Positions 43,448 to 49,562 of a stretch of 49,562 nucleotides of DNA are shown here, in pieces; the first letter of the stretch is position 1, and the number at the start of each line of letters is the position of its first letter. Source of the DNA: WJJR01 sp964440935 (lineage in GTDB: Bacteria > Zixibacteria > MSB-5A5 > WJJR01); the NCBI GenBank assembly GCA_964440935.1, contig CAYTTY010000030.1:1-49562 (forward strand), given 5' to 3'. The notes beneath the pieces are model-generated. The model searched no databases. It worked only from the letters and a program-made list of their open reading frames with translations, and was not told the DNA's origin. The position numbers and the translations under genes were made by a program.

Positions 43448-44947
43448 TCACCCCAGCGCCAGCTTGCCGGAACGCCGGTTGATGCGAGTGGGATACTTGC
43501 CGGTGAAACACGCGGTGCAGAAGTCTTTACCTGGGTGGTTCGAGTGACTGGTCATCCCTTCCATCGAGAGATAGCCGAGCGAGTCAACGCCGAGATAGCG
43601 TTTGATCTGATTGATGCTGCGTGACGCCGCCGTCAGCTCGCCTTTGGTCGGCATATCGATACCGTAGAAGCAGGGCGAGATAATCGGCGCCGATGACACG
43701 CGAAAATGCACTTCTTTCGCCCCGGCGTCACGAATCATGCGGACGAGCTTGCGTGCGGTGGTGCCGCGAACGATCGAATCATCGACGACAATCACACGCT
43801 TGCCTTTGAGTACACCCCTAACCGGATTGAACTTGATCTTCACATCCAGATCGCGCATGTCCTGGTCGGGCAGAATGAAGGTTCGACCGATGTAGTGATT
43901 GCGAATGAGGCCGACTTCAAGTTTGATCCCCGACTCCTCGGAGTACCCCATTGCGGCGGTATTCGATGAGTCCGGCACGGAGATGACAATATCGGCCTCG
44001 ACCGGATGCTCCCTTGCGAGTTGCCGTCCCAGACGGCGCCGCACCTTGTCGACATTCTCTTCGTAAATCTTCGAGTCAGGCCGCGCGAAATAGATGTGTT
44101 CAAAAATGCAGTACGCCTTGCGATTGGCTTTCGGAAGATGGGTCGAGCGCAGTCCCTTCTTGGTGATTGAGAGAATCTCTCCCGGCTGCACATCGCGAAT
44201 GAACTTGGCGCCGATGATGTCGAACGCACACGTCTCCGATGCCACCACCCAGGTGCCGTTGCGTTTGCCGAGGCAGAGCGGACGAAATCCCAACGGATCG
44301 CGCGCGGCGATCAGCGCATCAGCGGTAAGAAAGACAAAGCTGTATGCTCCCTCGACACGGCGAAGGGCATCAGCCAGCCGTGCGGTCACCGTACGCTTTT
44401 TCGATCGCGCGTACAGATGCATCACCAGCTCCGAATCGGACGATGTCTGGAAAATGGCGCCACCCGATTCGAGATAAGTTTTCAGTTCTCCGGCGTTGGT
44501 GATGTTGCCGTTGTGGGCCGTGGCGAGTTGCTTGAAGCGGAACTTCATCATCAGCGGCTGGGAATTGTCTAAACTGGATGAGCCGGTGGTCGAATATCGG
44601 TTGTGGCCGATGGCCGATGAACCGCTGAGGTCGCCGAAGGCATGGTGATCGGGAAAAACATCGGTAACCTCACCCATACCTTTGCGGACCCGCAGTGATT
44701 CGCCATCAGATGTAGCGATCCCACACGATTCTTGTCCGCGGTGCTGGAGGGCATAGAGGCCGAAATAGGTCAATTCGGCCGCCCGGCGGTTGCCGAAGAT
44801 CCCGAACACCCCACATTCGCAGGCCGGTTTATCCAGGTCGATGTGCCCCAAACACTTCGGCTGGGAATAAGAGTCCTCCGCCCGTGTATTCCCTTGAGCA
44901 CAATGGCTGGAAAAATGACGATGGGCTGTTTTTTGTCTCATAGTCAC
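43448..44947 (-). CDS. purF: Amidophosphoribosyltransferase PurF
   Basis: PurF commits PRPP to purine synthesis using glutamine. The 499-residue protein starts at ATG 44947 (or 44941). The glutaminase nucleophile is Cys45 in CECGVFGIFG, so roughly 44 residues must be removed if the start is right; most PurF propeptides are about 10, and a TTG at 44851 would be closer to the norm. The Gln-binding HNRYST and HNGNI, the PRPP motif VIVVDDSIVRGTT, and C-terminal DFCTACFTGKYP, whose Cys residues fit the Fe-S type of enzyme, are clear. It lies apart from purN-purC-purH. Confidence 0.95.
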   Translation of the reverse strand: MTMRQKTAHRHFSSHCAQGNTRAEDSYSQPKCLGHIDLDKPACECGVFGIFGNRRAAELTYFGLYALQHRGQESCGIATSDGESLRVRKGMGEVTDVFPDHHAFGDLSGSSAIGHNRYSTTGSSSLDNSQPLMMKFRFKQLATAHNGNITNAGELKTYLESGGAIFQTSSDSELVMHLYARSKKRTVTARLADALRRVEGAYSFVFLTADALIAARDPLGFRPLCLGKRNGTWVVASETCAFDIIGAKFIRDVQPGEILSITKKGLRSTHLPKANRKAYCIFEHIYFARPDSKIYEENVDKVRRRLGRQLAREHPVEADIVISVPDSSNTAAMGYSEESGIKLEVGLIRNHYIGRTFILPDQDMRDLDVKIKFNPVRGVLKGKRVIVVDDSIVRGTTARKLVRMIRDAGAKEVHFRVSSAPIISPCFYGIDMPTKGELTAASRSINQIKRYLGVDSLGYLSMEGMTSHSNHPGKDFCTACFTGKYPTRINRRSGKLALG

Positions 44948-45089
44948 AGCATTGGGAAACCGCGAATAAACCGTCCAATGTTCCCTCTGTCAAGTCGTCT
45001 GGAAGGGATTATTGCCGGGCCCTGTCAGTAAGTCGAGGCCGATGCCCTCGGTCCCGCTTTGGGAGGTGGGGCACAGCAAAGGAGGCAAT

Positions 45090-46298
45090 ATGCGTGTGCG
45101 AGATCTCGTTACGGCGAGTGTAGCTGTCCTGTTTCTGTTGACGGGCTGTGGGGACGATCACCCGACGGACAGCGATGCCGGATTGGAGACGTGGGATCGG
45201 GCTGTGGGGACCTTGGATGACGAATGGGCGTATGGCGTAGCCGTGGCCGAGGATGGCTCCATTGTGGCTGTGGGGTCGCGCGGCCTTCACGATAATGGCG
45301 ACGCGTTGATCGTGATGACCGATCCCGAGGCGAATCAGCTCCGGGAGTACGTGCATGATCGGTCGGAGCCGTCGGTGCTTTACGATGTCGTGATCACGGC
45401 GGACAGCCAGGTCGTGGCGGTGGGGCGTCAGGACCAGGGGGAGGACGGTGCTGCGATTCTGGCGGTCAAGTGCAACCGCGAGGGAAACGAGATTTGGAAG
45501 CGCGTATTCCCTTCGAACGGATTTGACGAAGCCAAAGCGGTTGTTGCGCACAGCGACGGTGGAGTGGTGATCGGAGGGACCATATCACGGTCTCGAAGCG
45601 AAGACCGTGATTGTCTCGCGATGCACCTCGATGCCAACGGTCAGATCATCTGGCGTCAATGGGCGGGTGATTCGTTACATCAGCAGGGACAGGACATTGT
45701 GCCATTACATGACGGGAGCTTTGTCGTGGTTGCGACGGACAGGCAATTCAACAACTATGTATATCCATTTCTCTTCCATGTGGCCGCCGACGGTGCGGCG
45801 CTTGGGGAGTGGCCGATCGACCGCATCGTGGAACCCGTTGGCATCGCCGCCACACAGATTTCCGATGGGATGATCATCATGACCACCATCCATGACCGCG
45901 GCCACGCCGACGGCGGTGAGCCGGAGAGCGATGAACGCTTCCTGTTCATCGACAACGATGGACACATCGCGCATGAGGACACTACGAAAGACAATAATGG
46001 CACGAATGTCATCTACGACATCATCGCACTTTCTACGGGAGGAGCACTCGCGGTCGGGTCGACATCATCGCGTCTGCTCAATGCCTCCGGACGCGATGTC
46101 CATGTAGTCCATATCGATGCGTCGCACAATGTCGATGCCACTCGGAGTATTGGCCATCACTCCTTCGACGACGGTTACGCGATCACCGCGTACCCCGATG
46201 GGGGGTATATCATTGCCGGGGCGACCCGGTCAATTGGGAATGGAGGGGTGGACATTTATCTGGTGCGGATAGGTGAACATGGTCGAAACAATCAGTAA
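45090..46298 (+). CDS. Lipoprotein with beta-propeller-like repeats
   Basis: From ATG 45090 (AAAGGAGG upstream) this is a 402-residue lipoprotein: signal peptide to the lipobox LTGC and then GDDHPTDSD. The mature part is a series of blade-like repeats (YGVAVAEDGSIVAVGSRG, VVITADSQVVAVGRQD, DGGVVIGGTI, GGALAVGSTS, DGGYIIAGATRS), spaced 40-60 residues apart, as in seven-bladed propellers. No enzyme motif is seen. It probably sits on the periplasmic face of the outer or inner membrane. The genes around it give no functional clue. Confidence 0.75.
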   Translation: MRVRDLVTASVAVLFLLTGCGDDHPTDSDAGLETWDRAVGTLDDEWAYGVAVAEDGSIVAVGSRGLHDNGDALIVMTDPEANQLREYVHDRSEPSVLYDVVITADSQVVAVGRQDQGEDGAAILAVKCNREGNEIWKRVFPSNGFDEAKAVVAHSDGGVVIGGTISRSRSEDRDCLAMHLDANGQIIWRQWAGDSLHQQGQDIVPLHDGSFVVVATDRQFNNYVYPFLFHVAADGAALGEWPIDRIVEPVGIAATQISDGMIIMTTIHDRGHADGGEPESDERFLFIDNDGHIAHEDTTKDNNGTNVIYDIIALSTGGALAVGSTSSRLLNASGRDVHVVHIDASHNVDATRSIGHHSFDDGYAITAYPDGGYIIAGATRSIGNGGVDIYLVRIGEHGRNNQ

Positions 46299-46332
46299 TT
46301 CAACCGATCTATGGCATGAGTGATGTTTTAGC

Positions 46333-46761
46333 TTACGTCCCGTGGACATGCACCATCACCCCGCCGTAGTAGCCACCGACGGCGACGGTGACAGCCACGA
46401 CGATCAGTAGTAGTAGGTATGCCCACACATGCCGGTGTGGGAACAGTCCCCGCAATCCCAATCGCCAGAACGTTAGAATCGCCAGTCCTCCCGTGGTGAT
46501 GAATGCCAGGAGTTCGTGCGTCTCGACCAGGTCGTGTAATTCTTCCGTCATCTCCAAGGATTCCTCGGAGACCAATCCGGAGACGACTGAGAAGACCGCG
46601 CCGATCAGAGCGATAATTAGGATCGGCGTCGACCCGCCCCAGAAGCCCGCTTCGGTCAACCGTCGCCGGTCGAGAAACCAGCGGCCCCAGTCAAGCGCAA
46701 AAGCGGTCAAGGCCAGTGCGATTGGGAAGTGAACAACGAGCGGGTGGACATCCATAGGCAT
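46333..46761 (-). CDS. DUF2231 membrane protein
   Basis: The 142-residue protein has four hydrophobic segments and begins with the DUF2231 hallmark VHPLVVHFPIALALTAFALDW, whose His residues are conserved. ELHDLVETHELLAF is a second His-bearing element between helices. The family is of unknown function; His patterns suggest heme or metal binding. It is convergent with the lipoprotein gene and has no obvious operon partner. A second start at ATG 46755 is equally possible. Confidence 0.8.
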   Translation of the reverse strand: MPMDVHPLVVHFPIALALTAFALDWGRWFLDRRRLTEAGFWGGSTPILIIALIGAVFSVVSGLVSEESLEMTEELHDLVETHELLAFITTGGLAILTFWRLGLRGLFPHRHVWAYLLLLIVVAVTVAVGGYYGGVMVHVHGT

Positions 46762-47066
46762 TCCGTGGTATTCTCAAATCACGGCCTGTGCACGGTATCA
46801 CCGTTCAGGGGAGCCGTCAATAATTACTCCTCCCGATTGCGCAGTGGAGTGTGCATCGCGATTCACATCTGAACGATCGGGGCGCAAACAGAATCTGAGC
46901 CGGAGTCGATCAGGCGTCTTGTCTGTAGCTTAAGTCATTGCAATTCTGTCTTTTAGCGCCCTGTTGGGCGTGGGGGCGATAGCGGACGACGTTCCGATGT
47001 TCGTGGCATTGGGCTTGCGTTTGAGCGGGTTGGAGAATCGCGAGCTGTGATGGCTCGATTGGTTGC
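46762..47066. other. Intergenic stretch without recognised features
   Basis: This 305-base gap lies between divergently oriented genes (DUF2231 on minus, GAF-HisKA on plus). A small hairpin CGCCC, TGTT, GGGCG lies near 46960-46973. No promoter of good quality, RNA gene or coding frame was found. Confidence 0.4.
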
Positions 47067-47870
47067 ATGTGCCTTATGACCGAGAACCCGAACCCCATCG
47101 ATTACCGTCAGCGTTACCTTGCGCTCAGCCGTCTGGCTACCGGTGCAGTGCGTGGCGATGCGGTCAGTGTGCTACTGCAATCGGCTGTGGCAGAAGCGGT
47201 CGAACAGCTCGGCTTGCTGGCGGGATCAGTCCGGGTGTTTGGTGAGGGCGAGGGTGATCTCGCCGCTACCGCCGCTGGCGACAATACGGCGCAGGAACGT
47301 CTGTCGGAATTGGAAAGCACACTCTTGTCGCAGTTGCGCCGCAGTTACTCCGTGCGCTCGTTGTTTATGACACTCGACATCGACGGTCCCGCCGGACTGT
47401 TCTCGTATCCCCTCAAATTCGGAGACACGATCATGGGAGCCATTTCCGGTATCGCACGTGGTGAACGCAACCTCGCCCACGAGGAACAGTTTGTCGCCAC
47501 GATCGCCGCGATGGTGGTGCTGCTTGGACGCGCCACCGGAAGCTGGTCGACTCCGGAAGGCGTGGGCACGCCGTCGGGTGACGATGCGATTCGTACCCGC
47601 GCAGTTCTGGAAACTGCGGCCGCAATGAATCATGAAATCAATAATCCGCTGATGGCGGTTATGGGCAACGTCGAACTGCTTCTCCGACGCAGTGAGGGTG
47701 TCGATCAATCGACACGTGACAAACTCACCAAAATCCACGAAGCGGCCAGCCGTATTCGCCAGGTGACCCAGGACATGATGCGCATCTCCAACCCGAAGTC
47801 GGTACCGTATCCCGGTGGCAGTTCGATGATTGATATTAAGGGGTCTGAGAAGCGGGAGGAGGGCGAGTGA
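47067..47870 (+). CDS. GAF-like and HisKA domain protein lacking an ATPase domain
   Basis: The 267-residue soluble protein has an N-terminal GAF-like region (about 15-155) and a histidine-kinase dimerisation and phosphoacceptor domain: His189 in AAAMNHEINNPLMAVMGNVE. After helix two (IHEAASRIRQVTQDMMR) it ends at 267, so the HATPase domain with N, G1 and G2 boxes is absent. No continuation is visible in the following 280 bases in any frame. It may act as a phosphotransfer or dimerisation partner rather than as a kinase, or be a truncated kinase. Start ATG 47067 or 47076; neither has a strong ribosome site. Confidence 0.8.
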   Translation: MCLMTENPNPIDYRQRYLALSRLATGAVRGDAVSVLLQSAVAEAVEQLGLLAGSVRVFGEGEGDLAATAAGDNTAQERLSELESTLLSQLRRSYSVRSLFMTLDIDGPAGLFSYPLKFGDTIMGAISGIARGERNLAHEEQFVATIAAMVVLLGRATGSWSTPEGVGTPSGDDAIRTRAVLETAAAMNHEINNPLMAVMGNVELLLRRSEGVDQSTRDKLTKIHEAASRIRQVTQDMMRISNPKSVPYPGGSSMIDIKGSEKREEGE

Positions 47871-47944
47871 TCTCCTCTTGGCTGTTTTGGTTGAGAATCA
47901 GCATTTCAACCTAATCGGTTGTAGCGAAACGTCTACGGCTTGTC

Positions 47945-47990
47945 ATCCCCGCTTGCGCACTTCGCGAGAGTGAAGTGCGCAAGCGGGGAT
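47945..47990. repeat. Perfect 19-bp inverted repeat
   Basis: ATCCCCGCTTGCGCACTTC (47945-47963) and its exact complement (47972-47990) flank an 8-base loop GCGAGAGT. It carries the flanks (GTCATCCCCGC, GCGGGGAT) of the widespread intergenic repeats of this genome, also seen in altered form near 15540-15560 and 15770. The rest of the 280-base gap between 47871 and 48150 holds nothing else recognised. Confidence 0.7.
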
Positions 47991-48150
47991 TTAGTGTCTT
48001 TGTTCCCGACCTCGTTCAAAGTGGATTCTTTCGCGGGAAGGACAGCAAGTGCGAATACTGATGTAGGGTAGCCAGAGAACGTTCACTTACCAGGGGCCAT
48101 ATTGGGGGTGATCCGTCCGCGACGGGTAAGGATGAAAGGACACTCATCTC

Positions 48151-49449
48151 ATGCCCGATCAGACCTCCTGGTGGCGGCGTGTGCTCGCACGCATTGCGCC
48201 ACCGCCCGACACCTACTTGACCCATCCCGGCGGGCGCCGTGCGCTGCTTAACGGTCTCAAACCCAGAACACGGTCACAACGGCCGGAGTACGACCAGGGC
48301 GACTGGACATTTGCCACCGGTGCGCCCGGTAATCAAGCGTTCACCATCCGCCTGCATCGCTTTCTGCGTGATCACATTCCCATTCTGAAGTCCGTTGTAT
48401 GGACCTGGACGCGTCTCGCTGTGTCGCCTCACCGATTCGAGATCGTTGGCAATGTCGATACCGCAACGCGCGAGCGCGCGGAGAGCGTACTCGATGCGCT
48501 GGATCGCCGGATCTATCCGGAACGAGTGGTGCGATTCGGTGGTTTCGATGCGCTGCTGATCCAGTTCTTCAACACGCTGTTTACTGACGGTGCCGTAGCC
48601 GGTGAGCTGTCCCTGTTGCCGTCACGTAAGGGACTCGACCGATTCGATTTCATCGACACGGCGTCACTGGACTTCCAGCCCGACACTACCGGGCACTGGC
48701 GGCTGGAACAGATTCACGACGACCGCCGCATCACTCTCAATTCCGAGGCGATCTTCTATCTGCCTCTCGATGCCGACGCTGGTCGTCCGGCGGGGAAATC
48801 GCTGTTGGCCGCTGTTGGTTTTGTCTCACGCATCGAGCAGGAACTGGTGCGCGACATGCAACGGGCGATGCGCAATGCCGGTTATCATCGCCTTCATGTC
48901 ACCATTCGTCCACCGGCGCAAGCACCGGGTGAGCCTGACGATGATTACACCGCGCGCGCCAACAGCTACTTCGATGCGACCACACATGCGTTGCGCGATC
49001 TCGATGTCGACGATAACCCGATTACGTGGGATGACGTCGAAATTGAACATGTCGGGCCGAGTGGGCAGATCAGTGGCTCGCGCAACTGGTATCTGAATCA
49101 CCGTGCGATGATCGAGGATGTCATTGCCGGCTGTCATCTGGCACCGTTCATGCTGGGATATTCGTACGGTACAACGCAAACCTGGGCGCGATTCAAGTAC
49201 GAGATGGTGGGTCGTCAGATTGCGACGTTGCAGCGGGCGGCGTCGCGTTTCTGTGAATGGATTGCCGGTATCGAATTGGCATTGGCCGGGATCGATGTGC
49301 CGGTGCGCCACACATTCGACAACCGTCTCGAATTTGACCGCCGGGAACGGTTTGAAGCCGACCGCGCCGAAACGGAATTAGTGTTACGACAGATGGAAGC
49401 GGGATTGGTCAATGTTGAGGATGCGAAGCGGCGGCTGAGAGTGGAATGA
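48151..49449 (+). CDS. Phage portal-like protein
   Basis: The 432-residue protein resembles tailed-phage portal proteins: the FLRDHIPILKSVVWTWTRLA opening helix (about 71-90), a middle region with conserved FDFIDTASLDFQP, RNWYLNHRAMIEDVIAGCHL and PFMLGYSYGTTQTWARFKYEM, and a C-terminal helical part ending QMEAGLVNVEDAKRRLRVE, a typical portal tail ending. The portal forms the DNA gate of the capsid. No terminase, capsid or protease gene is adjacent on the left; the window ends 113 bases after it, with a repeat in between. It might be part of a prophage or gene-transfer-agent module that continues to the right, or an orphan. Confidence 0.7.
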   Translation: MPDQTSWWRRVLARIAPPPDTYLTHPGGRRALLNGLKPRTRSQRPEYDQGDWTFATGAPGNQAFTIRLHRFLRDHIPILKSVVWTWTRLAVSPHRFEIVGNVDTATRERAESVLDALDRRIYPERVVRFGGFDALLIQFFNTLFTDGAVAGELSLLPSRKGLDRFDFIDTASLDFQPDTTGHWRLEQIHDDRRITLNSEAIFYLPLDADAGRPAGKSLLAAVGFVSRIEQELVRDMQRAMRNAGYHRLHVTIRPPAQAPGEPDDDYTARANSYFDATTHALRDLDVDDNPITWDDVEIEHVGPSGQISGSRNWYLNHRAMIEDVIAGCHLAPFMLGYSYGTTQTWARFKYEMVGRQIATLQRAASRFCEWIAGIELALAGIDVPVRHTFDNRLEFDRRERFEADRAETELVLRQMEAGLVNVEDAKRRLRVE

Positions 49450-49459
49450 AGTGTCTCCT

Positions 49460-49527
49460 GGGAGGGCGAGCCTCCCGGCGAGCCGCAACTGCCTGTTCCA
49501 CACCGCGGCTCGGCAGGAGCCTCGCCC
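49460..49527. repeat. 70-bp palindromic dispersed repeat, copy 2 (inverted)
   Basis: The complement of 49460-49527 matches 13831-13900 at nearly all positions, including GGCGAGGCTCC, GCCGAGCCGC, GTGTGGAACA and TTGCGGCTCGCCGG. It starts 11 bases after the portal-like gene ends, placing a repeat of this family right at the gene's 3' side. Its self-complementarity could also act as a terminator-like structure. Confidence 0.7.
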
Positions 49528-49562
49528 ATACGCGCTAACTTAAGGATTGTGTGTATTGTCTC

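Noticed and set aside
48151..49562. Calling a prophage
   Set aside because: Only one phage-like gene is visible before the window ends; no integrase, attachment site or other structural gene supports it.

Overview
The window is bacterial chromosome, GC-rich, with most genes on the + strand and tight intergenic spacing. The gene mix suggests an uncultured member of the FCB (Fibrobacteres-Chlorobi-Bacteroidetes) side of the bacteria, possibly Zixibacteria-like. The reasons are a secreted protein with a C-terminal FlgD/type-IX-sorting-like domain, a bacillithiol pathway outside the Firmicutes, selenocysteine machinery, and large serine/threonine kinases next to exported repeat proteins. The lineage is inferred from gene content only; no rRNA is present.

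Layout. 1-472: dispersed repeats. 473-4213: bacillithiol genes bshC-bshA-bshB1. 4309-8151: selenocysteine island of tRNA-Sec, selA and selB. 8175-13576: amidohydrolase, NfeD protease plus slipin, and glutamine synthetase. 13577-16121: repeat-rich island holding one minus-strand gene. 16122-28042: co-directional housekeeping run (gatA, gatB, purN, purC, purH, coaBC, family-4 uracil-DNA glycosylase, mannose-1-phosphate guanylyltransferase, SPOR lipoprotein, Sua5/TsaC, protein-arginine-phosphatase-like enzyme, DUF3108 protein). 28029-31619: a tightly packed ATP-grasp amidoligase cassette (deoxyhypusine-synthase-like protein, RLAN-domain protein, RimK-like ATP-grasp, GNAT fused to C39 peptidase). 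31827-38345: tandem-domain Ser/Thr kinase, exported helical-repeat protein, large secreted protein. 38565-47870: peptidyl-prolyl isomerase foldase, M23 peptidase, rhomboid, purF, lipoprotein, DUF2231 membrane protein and a GAF-HisKA protein. 48151-49449: a lone phage-portal-like gene before another repeat.

The most interesting signal is in the repeat island. A minus-strand DUF3179 gene (15370 to 14324) looks like two ORFs split by a stop codon, but the stop is a UGA lying exactly where the family has the first Cys of its CPLC motif. The frame continues unbroken, and a 7-bp hairpin with a 5-nt loop sits 20 nt after the UGA, as a bacterial SECIS should. With tRNA-Sec, SelA and SelB encoded within 6-11 kb, the simplest reading is a secreted selenoprotein with a Sec-Pro-Leu-Cys centre. 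The gene is bracketed by two diverged direct copies of a composite repeat, which suggests it moves or was acquired as a cassette.

Second in interest is the peptide-ligase-like cassette, where the normally fused RLAN and ATP-grasp domains are separate overlapping genes and a deoxyhypusine-synthase-like protein is encoded just upstream. Smaller oddities are an Asp-to-Asn change in the SelB guanine-recognition motif, a tRNA-Gly-like relic between selA and selB, a histidine-kinase dimerisation domain without an ATPase domain, and several families of palindromic intergenic repeats.
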